64,000 nucleotides of DNA from Alphaproteobacteria bacterium (GCA_024279135.1 JAJRRU010000008.1:62001-126000); one strand, 5' to 3'; positions 9,704 through 18,332 are shown, counted from the first letter of the stretch. The notes: generated by a model not told the origin, from the sequence alone. A program made the numbers and translations.

Positions 9704-10603
9704 CTAGGTGCTGGGCAGCATATCAGCGGCCCCATCACCCCCGGCGGCTTGCAAGATAGCCTCCTTGACCTTGTTAAAGGCCCGGGCCTCTAACTGGCGG
9801 ATGCGTTCCCGGCTGACACCGAAGACCTTGCCAAGTTCTTCAAGGGTTTTAGGCTCATCGCTCAGGTAACGTTCGGTAATAATTTCGCGCTCGCGCTCAG
9901 GCAACTCGCTCAGGGCATTGCTCAGCATCTCGCTGCGCATGCTAGTTTGCTCGGAGCGGGACAAAGCGAGCTCAGGCGTTGGTCCGCCATCGACCAGAGT
10001 ATCGATGTACTCGCTGGAGCCTTCCTCATCGGACACCGTGGCATTCAGGGAAAAATCACGGCTGGATAACCGCCGGTTCATGCTTTTGACATGCTCCACC
10101 GATACATTGGTGGCGTCCGAGATTTGATTGGCCTGACCGTCGGTCAGCTCTCCTCCATCCAAAATATTCAGGCGGGACTTGATACCGCGCAGGCTGAAAA
10201 ACAGCTTCTTTTGGGAGGCTACCGTGCCGAGCTTGACCAGTGACCAGGATTTCAGCACATACTCCGTGATAGCGGCCTTGATCCACCACATGGCATAGGT
10301 CGATAGCCGGAAGCCCCGTTCGGGTTCAAATTTCTTGACCGCCTTCATAAGTCCTATATTGCCTTCGGAGACCAGATCGGCCATGGGCAGTCCATAGCCC
10401 TTGTATTTCATGGCAATCTTGGCCACCAGACGCAGGTGCGAAGTCACCAGCATGTGCGCCGCATCCACATCGCCCGATTGACGATACTGATTCGCATAGC
10501 TGTACTCTTCCTCGGCACTCAGGATCGGATACGTCCAGACTTCCTGAAAATAATGGGACAAGCCGCCTTCAACAGTTAGGGCCGGTAAATTTTTCTTAAT
10601 CAT
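9704..10603 (-). CDS. rpoH: RNA polymerase heat-shock sigma factor RpoH (sigma-32)
   Basis: Directs RNA polymerase to heat-shock promoters. Sigma-70 regions are in order: region 2 (HLRLVAKIAMKY, the GNIGLMKAV helix, STYAMWWIKAAI), the RpoH-specific box QKKLFFSLR, region 3, and region 4 with the helix-turn-helix near GVSRERIRQLE. Length (about 300 aa) is typical. I prefer ATG 10603 (MIKKNLPAL) because GGAGAG lies 7 nt upstream; the in-frame ATG at 10618 would place that Shine-Dalgarno inside the coding sequence. The gene is monocistronic and convergent with mazG. Alphaproteobacteria often carry two rpoH paralogues, and this could be either. Confidence 0.95.
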   Translation of the reverse strand: MIKKNLPALTVEGGLSHYFQEVWTYPILSAEEEYSYANQYRQSGDVDAAHMLVTSHLRLVAKIAMKYKGYGLPMADLVSEGNIGLMKAVKKFEPERGFRLSTYAMWWIKAAITEYVLKSWSLVKLGTVASQKKLFFSLRGIKSRLNILDGGELTDGQANQISDATNVSVEHVKSMNRRLSSRDFSLNATVSDEEGSSEYIDTLVDGGPTPELALSRSEQTSMRSEMLSNALSELPEREREIITERYLSDEPKTLEELGKVFGVSRERIRQLEARAFNKVKEAILQAAGGDGAADMLPST

Positions 10604-10618
10604 TGGAATACTCTCCAT

Positions 10619-11053
10619 AATTTATGCAGTTCACCTGACGATGGTTGCAGAACATGACGTCAAATAATGTCCACATAATGGCAGTCGGTGAAAAACTTAA
10701 AAAACGACGACGATCATCTACGCCGAACGCACGCGTGTACATTCACAATCGCGACATCGACTTTTCCACGTTCATGGGGAGTGTTAATTTCGGTATTACC
10801 ATCGATCGCATAATCTTATCCTCCTAAAGCAATAAGTATAAACAGCGATTTTAATTTTCGGAAAACAGACCGCTATGGCTCCGCCTTCCCTCGTGTTGGC
10901 CCACCAGTGGCACCAACGGTGTTTAATATAGGTAATTTTTGAGATTACGTCAATACAAAACGTAATGTTGCCTTTTAAATCAGTATTTTAGAGAAAATTT
11001 ATAATGCAAAGCATTATTTTTAGATGGCCATAATCCCGACTACAGATCAGGAA
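10619..11053. other. rpoH leader/intergenic region with a Shine-Dalgarno-led micro-ORF
   Basis: 435 bp between rpoH and the mlaA stop. On the minus strand AGGAGG (10820-10825) stands 8 nt before an ATG (10809-10811) opening a 22-codon frame MRSMVIPKLTLPMNVEKSMSRL that ends in TGA. This is about 130 nt ahead of rpoH and could be a leader peptide, a decayed gene, or chance. The remaining part toward 11053 is A+T-rich and probably holds the rpoH promoter; I could not identify a sigma-32-type or housekeeping promoter with confidence. Confidence 0.35.
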
Positions 11054-12325
11054 TTAATCGCGAAGGACTGTCGGTTTGCGAGGTGACATCGGCATGGAAT
11101 TCCAGTCATCGGCCAGAGTGCTCACACCATCTGGTGCTTTACCGTCAGATGCTTTACCATCCAAGGCATCGAAGCGGATGGCAAACGGGTCAACGAGAGA
11201 CATGTCCCCCCTGCCCAACTGAGGCAGACTGAAATAAGATACCTGGTCATCGAGTGCTTCATCACTGGTTTGACCCAGCGACGGATCGCTCTGCGTGTCA
11301 TCGATATAATCGCCGAACGTAAAATCGGGGATTTCCGGTAAATCCATTTCTTCGCCATTGGAAATAGCAATACGGCGTTTCTGGCGGTACAGGCTGCGAA
11401 CGGCCGCATAGTAGTCGACCGATACATTATCGAGTTGCTCCAGATCATCGCGGACCTCAGAGAACTCGTGAACCAGGGTGGTGCCATAACGCACCCAGAT
11501 CCATTCATCATGGCCTTGGTTATCCAGATAGTGGGTAACGGGATCGGCCCAGGGATCGACGACGTAGCGGCCAAGCAAATCTCGCGGATTACTGGGGCCA
11601 AGGATTGGCAAGACCAGATAAAAACCTTCCCCTACACCCCAAACGGCCAGAGTCTGACCAAAATCCTCGTTATGTTTGTCCAGACCAAGTTCCGTGGCCA
11701 CATCAAAAATACCGGCAATTCCAAATATAGAGTTAACAATAAAACGGCCAACGGTGGTCATGGCACGTTCAATTTCACCCTGTAGAACATCGTTCATAAA
11801 AACAACAGGTTCCGACAAGTTCGACAGCACGCCGCCTATCATGGAACGAACTTGTGATGGCAGAATGGTATAAACATCCGATACCGGCCCCAGGAATATA
11901 TCGTAAAATCCCTGATTGAAGCTGAATATGGCACGATTAAAACCTTCGAGCGGGTCGTTCACGTCTTCTTCTGTCTGGGCCAGTTGGGGCCGCATGTGTT
12001 GCAGACGATAGACATAGCTGGCATCGGATAACTGTGAGTTAACGATGTAGTCACTGCCAAAACCGGAAACACTGGATGTTACTTGGGTGTCAGATGCGCC
12101 CGCTTTAATCCCGCCAAGCTCATCATCGAGCAGCCCGGCTGATGCGCCGCCGACGCCATTAACCAACAGGCAACCAACCAGTACCGACAGACAAAGCCCC
12201 CGGCCTATTTTAGCAGGAAATTTTCTATCTGGCCCGTTTAGCGTTACTACATCACTGCCAAAATCAACACCCTGCTTGGCCACAACATTCTTCATTAAGG
12301 CTACTTTCTTATTCTTGGTATCCAT
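11054..12325 (-). CDS. mlaA: MlaA (VacJ) family outer-membrane phospholipid removal protein
   Basis: MlaA sits in the outer membrane and pulls mislocalised phospholipids from the outer leaflet for return by MlaC/MlaFEDB. Family hallmarks begin near residue 125: DPLEGFNRAIFSFNQ, then LSNLSEPV, GRFIVNSIFGIAG, DFGQTLAVWG and LPILGPSNPRD. The protein is 423 aa against about 250 in E. coli, with a longer N-terminal part and an acidic 120-residue C-terminal extension after the MlaA domain. A hydrophobic export signal lies at about residues 42-62, late for a signal peptide, so the true start may be internal (next Met at residue 11). LVGC could act as a lipobox, but the hydrophobic stretch continues past it, so cleavage at ASA is equally possible. 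Confidence 0.9.
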   Translation of the reverse strand: MDTKNKKVALMKNVVAKQGVDFGSDVVTLNGPDRKFPAKIGRGLCLSVLVGCLLVNGVGGASAGLLDDELGGIKAGASDTQVTSSVSGFGSDYIVNSQLSDASYVYRLQHMRPQLAQTEEDVNDPLEGFNRAIFSFNQGFYDIFLGPVSDVYTILPSQVRSMIGGVLSNLSEPVVFMNDVLQGEIERAMTTVGRFIVNSIFGIAGIFDVATELGLDKHNEDFGQTLAVWGVGEGFYLVLPILGPSNPRDLLGRYVVDPWADPVTHYLDNQGHDEWIWVRYGTTLVHEFSEVRDDLEQLDNVSVDYYAAVRSLYRQKRRIAISNGEEMDLPEIPDFTFGDYIDDTQSDPSLGQTSDEALDDQVSYFSLPQLGRGDMSLVDPFAIRFDALDGKASDGKAPDGVSTLADDWNSMPMSPRKPTVLRD

Positions 12326-12824
12326 TTAAATTTGATATTCCCATAACATACGATGCGGGGAAAGCATCAATCAACGTTCAAAAATCGTACCCGCTCAATT
12401 TTGTCACATATGGCTATCCCGCCAATTTTTCTTCCACACGTTCTAAAAGATCGCCAACTGACCGCCAGGAATTAACTAAATCCCATAGTTTCTGCTGTTT
12501 ACAAACCCATTCACTATGTCTCCATAGGATTGCTAAATCAGTCGCAATGCATGTGAAACCATAATGAATACTCGTCACTGTTACACCATTGCAATATATG
12601 GTTAACAATTTATTACACTAACGTTGCAAAATTATCACACTTTACGAGGCACAGAGTCGCCAATATTGCGGAAATAAAGGCAGCCACAGAATCAAAATGA
12701 ATTTTTGAAATATAAAGACTGGATAATATAGTGACCATGGGTCACATACTGGATACAGCAATTATCACAAACTGATATCTGGCTGATATATGACGGATAT
12801 CCGACTTCATTCAACCCAGAGGAC
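12326..12824. other. intergenic region between divergent mlaA and ispH
   Basis: 499 bp. A minus-strand open frame at 12414-12608 (64 codons) has no ribosome-binding site and no recognised family, so I do not call it. At 12731-12745 a perfect 6-bp inverted repeat GTGACC-ATG-GGTCAC lies 80 bp ahead of ispH and could be an operator. The ispH Shine-Dalgarno AGAGGA directly precedes its ATG. Confidence 0.4.
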
Positions 12825-13802
12825 ATGGCCACCTTGAACGAACTTCAGCCCCCTGCCGAGGCCCCTCGCCTGCAGGTTCTGCTCGCCCGGCCCAGAGGGT
12901 TCTGCGCCGGGGTTGAACGGGCCATTGAAATTGTCGAACGCGCACTGGAACGGTATGGTGCGCCGGTATATGTGCGTCACGAAATTGTCCACAATAAATA
13001 CGTGGTGAATTCCCTGAAGAACAAGGGCGCAATTTTTGTCGGCGAAATCGACGAAATCCCAGACGGTGCCATTACCATATTCAGTGCCCACGGTGTTTCT
13101 AATGACGTCGAGGATAATGCCAAACGCCGCAACCTGCCCTACATCGATGCGACTTGTCCTCTGGTTTCCAAGGTTCATAAAGAAGGTCAGAAACAAGCGG
13201 CGAATGATCGACAGGTTATTCTGATCGGCCACGCCGGACATCCGGAAGTCGAAGGCACCCAGGGCCGCATCCCCGGCGGTGTGTTGCTGATCAATTGTAA
13301 AAAAGATATCGATAAACTTCAGGTCAAAGATTCGAAAAAAATGGCCTATATCACCCAGACCACCCTCAGTGTGGATGAAACACGCGACATCATCTCGGCC
13401 TTGAAAAAACGCTACCCGAATATATCCGGACCGGATGTGAACGATATTTGTTATGCCACCCAAAATCGCCAGACCATGGCGCGAACACTGGCTGAACGTG
13501 TCGACTTGTTGCTCGTGATCGGTGCCCAAAACAGCTCTAATTCCAACCGGTTATGTGAAATTGGCAAAGAACTTGGCACCACCAGTCACCTTATCGATGA
13601 CGCCTCCATGCTCAAGACGGACTGGCTTGATGGCATCGCTTCCATTGGTATAACAGCCGGTGCTTCGGCCCCCGAAGAGCTTGTCGTGGAACTGATTGAT
13701 ACCATCAGGAGCTATCAGCCTATCGATCTGATCGAGCTTACCGGCGCGGAGGAAAACATTACCTTCAAACTGCCCCGTTTACTGCGCTCACCAGCAAGCT
13801 AG
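12825..13802 (+). CDS. ispH: 4-hydroxy-3-methylbut-2-enyl diphosphate reductase
   Basis: Last step of the MEP pathway, making IPP and DMAPP with a [4Fe-4S] cluster. The three cluster cysteines are present in PRGFCAGV (about residue 28), DATCPLV (about 109) and NDICYATQ (about 207). Other conserved sites are HNKYVV, SAHGVS, GHAGHPEVEGT, and GAQNSSNSNRL near the substrate pocket. Length 325 aa is normal. It faces hpnE tail to tail, so isoprenoid supply sits beside squalene/hopanoid synthesis. Its stop codon TAG (13800-13802) is the first three bases of an inverted-repeat element. Confidence 0.97.
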   Translation: MATLNELQPPAEAPRLQVLLARPRGFCAGVERAIEIVERALERYGAPVYVRHEIVHNKYVVNSLKNKGAIFVGEIDEIPDGAITIFSAHGVSNDVEDNAKRRNLPYIDATCPLVSKVHKEGQKQAANDRQVILIGHAGHPEVEGTQGRIPGGVLLINCKKDIDKLQVKDSKKMAYITQTTLSVDETRDIISALKKRYPNISGPDVNDICYATQNRQTMARTLAERVDLLLVIGAQNSSNSNRLCEIGKELGTTSHLIDDASMLKTDWLDGIASIGITAGASAPEELVVELIDTIRSYQPIDLIELTGAEENITFKLPRLLRSPAS

Positions 13803-14067
13803 AGCATTTCCGGGATATTATGAACCATTCTGATGGGGTAGATCGGCTTGTTCGGATAGGCGCGGTCCGCCGCGCGATGCTGTCGCATCGGGCAAGGGCC
13901 GCAACGAAGTCGACGGGCCGATATACCCCACCGGAGGCCCTGTTCTTTTATCCCGTGACAGCGTTGCACATCTGACCCGATACGCAAGCATCGCGTTGCG
14001 ATGCGCTCCTCGTCACAAAACAAAATAACAGGGTCAGAATGGGTCAGAATATCCCGGAAGTGCTCTA
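13800..14067. mobile_element. 268-bp MITE-like element with 34-bp terminal inverted repeats
   Basis: The left end (13800-13833) and the reverse complement of the right end (14034-14067) match at 31 of 34 positions, both beginning TAGAGCAnTTCCGGGATATT. Each end starts with TA, as expected for the TA target duplication of IS630/Tc1-mariner-type elements. There is no transposase; the interior has short hairpins (for example GCATCGC-GTT-GCGATGC) and no credible reading frame. The TAG at each tip is the stop codon of the flanking gene, ispH on the plus strand and hpnE on the minus strand. The MITE class is inferred from structure only. Confidence 0.75.
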
Positions 14068-15399
14068 ACGCATTTCCACAACGGCTTGTGCCGCCACATG
14101 TCCCGACTGAATGGCCCCTTCTATAGTGGCGGGCAATCCTGTGGCCGTCCAGTCGCCCGCCAGGAACAGATTTGCCGCCCCCGGCACAAGGCAGGGTGGC
14201 CGCAAAGCTTCTTGGGACGGCGTCTGGGCGATGGTCGCGCGTTTTTCGCGAATAATCCGGTAGGCTCCGAGCGGGACGTCTCCAAGACCGAGCACGGCGA
14301 CAATTTCCGACCACAAACGCCCGGCAATATGCTGCGATGTCAGATCCATATAAGGCCCCGCCGCGCTGATGGTCACCGAGGCCAGGTCGCCGCGAACAAA
14401 AATCCATTGTGACAAGGCATTAGTTAACCCAATAATAGTTAATTTATCCAGTTTTCGTGGCAAAACTAAGTGTCCATTGATAATCGGACGGTACTCTGAG
14501 GGCATTTTTCCCGGCTCTGCCTCGTCCGTTCCCGGCCCCGCCCCATCTGACAGGGTAGCCGAAGTCATGCCCCCGATCATATCTGAGACCATACCGGGCG
14601 GCACGGCGAAAATCACCGCGTCATCCGGTTCCACACGAACCCGGTGTGATTTGAACGACAAGGCCTGAACGCGCCCCCCATTACAATCAACCGAAACCAG
14701 CCGGTGCTGGAAATGGAGGGTGGCCCCACGGTGTTGCAGGTATTCAATGGCCGGTGTTATGAGGGCGTCGCTCAAGCTTTCACGGGCAATCAGGGGACGA
14801 CAGGATTTGGCACCGCGGGCAAACGCCTGCCTGAAAACCGGCCACAGAGAAGCGGCCCGGGCCTCTGCAGGGTCGGTGTTGAGGATGGCTGTCGCCAGCG
14901 GGTGCCACAGGCGTTCATACATTTTTGAGGATATACCACCGGTTTGCCTGTTCAAACATGCCTCGACGCTGGTTTTCGGGCCTGCCCATACCGTGCGAAG
15001 TCCTGCCAGATATTCGCTCAAACCACTGGCGGGCACCCTGTTTGCGCCCTTCATCAAAGACCAGGGAATGACACCGGACCCTAAATCCAGCACCCAGCTT
15101 TCCCGGCTTGCATAGTCATAAAAGTCAAACCGCGCACTGGCCGGGCCATCCAGACGGCCCACGGCCCCGATGCGTGACAGATATTTGGCCAGGGCACGAT
15201 TACCACTGAGCATCAAGTGGTTACCATTATCGATAACCCGCCCCAGACGATCATCATGGAATGAGCGGCAGCGCCCACCGGCCTGGGAAGTGCTTTCGTA
15301 CAAACTGACGTTCCGACCGTTCTGACTCTTGGCAAGCAATGCCACAGCGGCCGCCAGCCCCGCCAGACCGGCCCCGACGATATGAACCCTGCCCGTCAC
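14065..15399 (-). CDS. hpnE: hydroxysqualene dehydroxylase / squalene-associated FAD desaturase HpnE
   Basis: With HpnC and HpnD converts farnesyl diphosphate to squalene, HpnE reducing hydroxysqualene. It is an FAD amine-oxidase-fold protein (444 aa): N-terminal dinucleotide motif VHIVGAGLAGLAAA, an LYESTSQAGGRCRS continuation, NGNHLMLS characteristic of HpnE, and a C-terminal FAD-binding FLAGDWTATGLPATIEGA-type segment. The GTG start at 15399 is 1 nt past the hpnD stop, so translation is probably coupled. Its stop TAG lies in the terminal repeat of the adjacent MITE-like element. Confidence 0.92.
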   Translation of the reverse strand: MTGRVHIVGAGLAGLAAAVALLAKSQNGRNVSLYESTSQAGGRCRSFHDDRLGRVIDNGNHLMLSGNRALAKYLSRIGAVGRLDGPASARFDFYDYASRESWVLDLGSGVIPWSLMKGANRVPASGLSEYLAGLRTVWAGPKTSVEACLNRQTGGISSKMYERLWHPLATAILNTDPAEARAASLWPVFRQAFARGAKSCRPLIARESLSDALITPAIEYLQHRGATLHFQHRLVSVDCNGGRVQALSFKSHRVRVEPDDAVIFAVPPGMVSDMIGGMTSATLSDGAGPGTDEAEPGKMPSEYRPIINGHLVLPRKLDKLTIIGLTNALSQWIFVRGDLASVTISAAGPYMDLTSQHIAGRLWSEIVAVLGLGDVPLGAYRIIREKRATIAQTPSQEALRPPCLVPGAANLFLAGDWTATGLPATIEGAIQSGHVAAQAVVEMR

Positions 15400-15400
15400 C

Positions 15401-16267
15401 TCACAACAGCCCGTAACGCAACAACAGCCATAATTTTTCAGGCTTGGACAAGCTCAGTCGCGATTGTGTGGACTGCGAGAATTGCCAGCCCCGGGCCTTG
15501 AGCTTTTTGAATAGCCTGTGATACATGACCATCATGACAACAGCCGGTCGGGCCTGACCACGGTTGCATTGCGACAGGATCGCGTCTGCCTCTGCGAATC
15601 GATGTTCTGCGATACCTTGCAATATACCACAGACTTTTTCGACCGCCGGGTTATTGAGAATGGCCGGTACGTCATCATGCTCACCACAAACCAGGTCATT
15701 TTCGGCAAGCAGATCAGCAGGCAGGTACAATCGGTTTGCCTGCGCGTCTTCGCAGACATCGCGCAGGATATTGGTTAATTGCAGGGCTTCACCAAGCGCC
15801 TTGGAAACCGCCCTGCCGTGGGGCTCTTCGATACCGAATATACGGGTCGATAATCGGCCTACGGCGCACGCCACCCTGTCCATATAAAGCTCAAGTTCCG
15901 CCAGATCTGCGATCCGCACCCCGGGTGCTGCATCGCTGGCCATACCATCGATGACAGAACGGAAATCCTCATGCTGGAGCTGGAATTTCTCGACCGGATT
16001 ACGCAAGGCAAAACCCAGCGTCATGGTCGGCTCGCCATTGAACAGATTATCAATTTCAGTGCGCCAGAGATCCAGCCGCCTGAGTTTTTGTTCGATCTCA
16101 CCCGGCTCATCAACGATATCATCCACATCACGGCAGAAAGCGTACAAGCCATACATGGCATGACGCTTTTCCAGATCGAGAATTCGCATGGCCCAGTAAA
16201 ATGACGTGCCAGACTTCCGCACGATGGCGCTGGCGTGATCGGCGGCCTGACGGGCTGACATGGTCAT
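15401..16267 (-). CDS. hpnD: presqualene diphosphate synthase HpnD
   Basis: Condenses two farnesyl diphosphates to presqualene diphosphate. It is a squalene/phytoene-synthase fold of 288 aa with both aspartate-rich motifs: first YAFCRDVDDIVDE (about residues 42-54), second TNILRDVCEDAQ (about 165-176), followed by RLYLPADLL. YMDRVACAVG is also typical. The start ATG 16267 overlaps the hpnC stop in ATGA, giving a tight hpnC-hpnD-hpnE operon. Confidence 0.93.
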   Translation of the reverse strand: MTMSARQAADHASAIVRKSGTSFYWAMRILDLEKRHAMYGLYAFCRDVDDIVDEPGEIEQKLRRLDLWRTEIDNLFNGEPTMTLGFALRNPVEKFQLQHEDFRSVIDGMASDAAPGVRIADLAELELYMDRVACAVGRLSTRIFGIEEPHGRAVSKALGEALQLTNILRDVCEDAQANRLYLPADLLAENDLVCGEHDDVPAILNNPAVEKVCGILQGIAEHRFAEADAILSQCNRGQARPAVVMMVMYHRLFKKLKARGWQFSQSTQSRLSLSKPEKLWLLLRYGLL

Positions 16268-17187
16268 GAATGATGAGCCCCGTTATCTGGTTTTCCACGT
16301 CTGACCATGCTTGTGACGCCCCCCCGCAAGCCACACCATACCAGTGCGTAGCGTGACAACACAATGCGCCTTTCCAGTGGATCATAGCGGCGGAGCTTAC
16401 GACACAATGCCATCGCAATATGCCAGATAACAGACGTTTCCATGGCCAGCCTGCGATCAGAAATGGCCGACGACAACCCGCCCGCCTCAACCAGTAATGT
16501 CTCTGTTGCGTCCAGCATACGGTCAAATACCCGCCTCAGGGCAGCCGGTGAATGAGCCTGGTCCAGCACCGTACAGTCGAGCTTTTCCTCGGCCATCCAG
16601 TCGCCCGGCAGATACACCCGATCAAGGCTCTGATAGTCATCCTGACAGTCTTGCAGGTGATTGATGACTTGCAAGGCGATGCACAGGGCATCACTGGCCC
16701 CATAACCGGGTCGCGCCCTGTCGCCTTGTTTACCGCCCGAGAACCCGCCATGAAGATCGATCAGATAACGGCCAACCGGCGCCGCAGAAAGCTGGCAATA
16801 GGCCACCAGATCAGCCCAGTCGTCGTACCGGTTTTTCACGGCGTCCTGCCTGAACGCCGCGATTAAATCCAGCCCATGGGACAGGCTCACCCCGGTTTCC
16901 AGCAAACTTTCACGAAGCAGGGTCGCCTTGACATAATCTGACTGGTTTCCCGGCGGATTGCCTTGCAGGGCATCGGCGAAACCATCAAGCCGCAGCAGCT
17001 TTTCTGTGGCACTGAGTTTCGCTGAGTCTGCGATATCATCGATGGCACGGGCAAAGTCATAATAAATCCCGATGTGGGGACGCAAGTGCTTGGCAATAAG
17101 CCATGAGCCGACAGGAAAATTTTCAGTTTTTGCAGTCTTGCCCGAGGGGTTTTCAACGGGCTGTATATCAGCAGAAGGAAGCGTCAC
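16264..17187 (-). CDS. hpnC: hydroxysqualene synthase HpnC
   Basis: Converts presqualene diphosphate to hydroxysqualene. Squalene-synthase fold with the HpnC N-terminal signature SGKTAKTENFPVGSW, a first aspartate motif YYDFARAIDDIAD, and a second motif LQDCQDDYQSLDRVYLP. The start is uncertain. GTG 17187 lies 7 nt past the upstream hpnM/mlaC stop and gives a typical N-terminus; ATG 17238 would overlap that gene by 44 nt. The open frame goes back to 17379, but that part is antiphase to the upstream gene and looks like shadow. The order hpnM-hpnC-hpnD-hpnE reads as one operon. Confidence 0.9.
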   Translation of the reverse strand: MTLPSADIQPVENPSGKTAKTENFPVGSWLIAKHLRPHIGIYYDFARAIDDIADSAKLSATEKLLRLDGFADALQGNPPGNQSDYVKATLLRESLLETGVSLSHGLDLIAAFRQDAVKNRYDDWADLVAYCQLSAAPVGRYLIDLHGGFSGGKQGDRARPGYGASDALCIALQVINHLQDCQDDYQSLDRVYLPGDWMAEEKLDCTVLDQAHSPAALRRVFDRMLDATETLLVEAGGLSSAISDRRLAMETSVIWHIAMALCRKLRRYDPLERRIVLSRYALVWCGLRGGVTSMVRRGKPDNGAHHS

Positions 17188-17194
17188 TGTCTCA

Positions 17195-17854
17195 TCAGGA
17201 GCCTGAACTGGCGCTTGATACCCGAATGCGCAATTCATCAAGGAACTTGCTGATATCACCATCATTATGGCGGATCGCAGAAGCAAACTCGGAACGCTGG
17301 GTCTGGCCCATGCTGATACCTTCAACCATGATATCGATGATTTTGTAGACCCCGTGATCGACACGGACACGCCATTCAAGTTGTAGGGGCGAGGTCATTT
17401 CCGGACGTTCCAGCGACGATGAAACGACGGCATCGCGCTTGTTGCGCACGTCGGTTTTAATAATTTGCAGGGTCATGTTGTCATAGCGGGCGAATTTATC
17501 CACATAGGATTCGATAAGCAACCGCTCAAACAAAGAGAGATAGTCTTCGCGTTCTTCCGCCGAGGCCTGTCGCCAGAATCGGCCAAGCACCCATTGGGCG
17601 ATTCCGGGTACATGAAAGTATTTATTCAATAACTTTTTCATGAGGTTTTTGCGTTCATCGCGGGAAATATCAGAAGCCGTCAGCTTCTTCATAACCGTAT
17701 CGGCCATATCCTGGACCAGTCTCTCTGCATCAACGGCCAGCTCAGCTGAAAGGGCTACGCGTGGTATCATCATCGTTGAAAACAACAGGACCAAACACCC
17801 TGCACTCAGGGATACTATCAATCTCCTGCCCATGAAGCGGCATAACTTACTCAT
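17195..17854 (-). CDS. hpnM: MlaC/Ttg2D-family periplasmic lipid-binding protein (HpnM-like)
   Basis: Soluble periplasmic lipid carrier of the toluene-tolerance Ttg2D/MlaC family (219 aa). A signal peptide with a long hydrophobic core covers residues 10-36. The mature part has the helical start AERLVQDMADTV, then YFHVPGIAQWVLGRFWRQAS and the RVRVDHGVYKIIDIMVEGISM strand region usual for the family. In hopanoid clusters this protein is named HpnM and is proposed to move hopanoids or phospholipids; an mlaA gene lies 5 kb away, so MlaC is an equally good name. It leads the squalene operon. A promoter-like inverted motif lies 35-56 bp upstream. Confidence 0.88.
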   Translation of the reverse strand: MSKLCRFMGRRLIVSLSAGCLVLLFSTMMIPRVALSAELAVDAERLVQDMADTVMKKLTASDISRDERKNLMKKLLNKYFHVPGIAQWVLGRFWRQASAEEREDYLSLFERLLIESYVDKFARYDNMTLQIIKTDVRNKRDAVVSSSLERPEMTSPLQLEWRVRVDHGVYKIIDIMVEGISMGQTQRSEFASAIRHNDGDISKFLDELRIRVSSASSGS

Positions 17855-17888
17855 CCAAAAATATTCCCTGATAATTATTGCCTATATA

Positions 17889-17910
17889 TTATACAACCTA
17901 AGTGTAGAAT
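17889..17910 (-). promoter_or_regulatory. motif shared with the region upstream of mazG
   Basis: TTATACAACCTAAGTGTAGAAT, ending 35 bp before the hpnM start. Its core CCTAAGTGTA is identical to 8441-8450, where the same TTATAC half is spaced by four extra bases. On the minus strand the TTATAC half reads GTATAA and could act as a -10 element. Role inferred only. Confidence 0.3.
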
Positions 17911-18131
17911 GACAGGCGAAAAGTAAATGCCCTTTTGTTGTCTGTCAATAGGAACGCCTGAACTGGTACGGCACACCAACGTAATATTATTTCAAGGCAC
18001 GCTTTAATTCATTGTGGCTTGTTATTATCTATTGGATTTAACCTATAATCGCCGTATGGCGATACTAAATCTTGTACAATTTATGTTGATGATGTTTTTT
18101 TCGATCCTTTTACCCTCATAGTCTTATTAAC
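17911..18131. other. intergenic spacer upstream of the hpnM operon
   Basis: A+T-rich spacer between the hpnM promoter region and a truncated lysE gene. I see no RNA gene, terminator or supported reading frame in it. Confidence 0.4.
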
Positions 18132-18305
18132 ATGATTATTGATCCGAACCAGTTATTAATCATTATACCGGCTTCACTGGCGCTGAATTTAACACCCGGC
18201 AGCGACATGATGTTCTGTCTCGGCCAGGGTCTGAAATCAGGCCCCAGGGAAGGCATCGCCGGCACAATCTTTCTCGGCCTGGCTGGCAAACTGGCATTTA
18301 AATAG
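18132..18305 (+). pseudogene. LysE/RhtB-family exporter, N-terminal fragment
   Basis: ATG 18132 opens 57 codons ending at TAG 18303. The peptide has the hallmark first helix and loop of LysE-type exporters: SLALNLTPGSDMMFCLGQGLKSG, broken here as ALNLTPGSDMM and GQGLKSGPREG. Then it reads GTIFLGLAGKLAF and stops, whereas intact members have about 205 residues and six membrane helices. No continuation is found in other frames before the binding-protein gene whose 3' end begins 27 bp on. A deletion remnant is the simplest reading. Confidence 0.7.
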
Positions 18306-18332
18306 GGCATGGATAAATATGCCAAGGGTTTT

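Noticed and set aside
10645-10827. 60-codon plus-strand gene opposite the rpoH leader
   Set aside because: No ribosome-binding site, and it is the complement of the better-supported Shine-Dalgarno-led micro-ORF; evidence for either is slim.
12414-12608. 64-codon minus-strand gene between mlaA and ispH
   Set aside because: No ribosome-binding site, no neighbour in the same direction that it would join, no recognised family.
17188-17379. N-terminal extension of HpnC
   Set aside because: The extra residues lie opposite in phase to the HpnM/MlaC coding sequence, lack homology features, and the conserved HpnC region starts after 17187.
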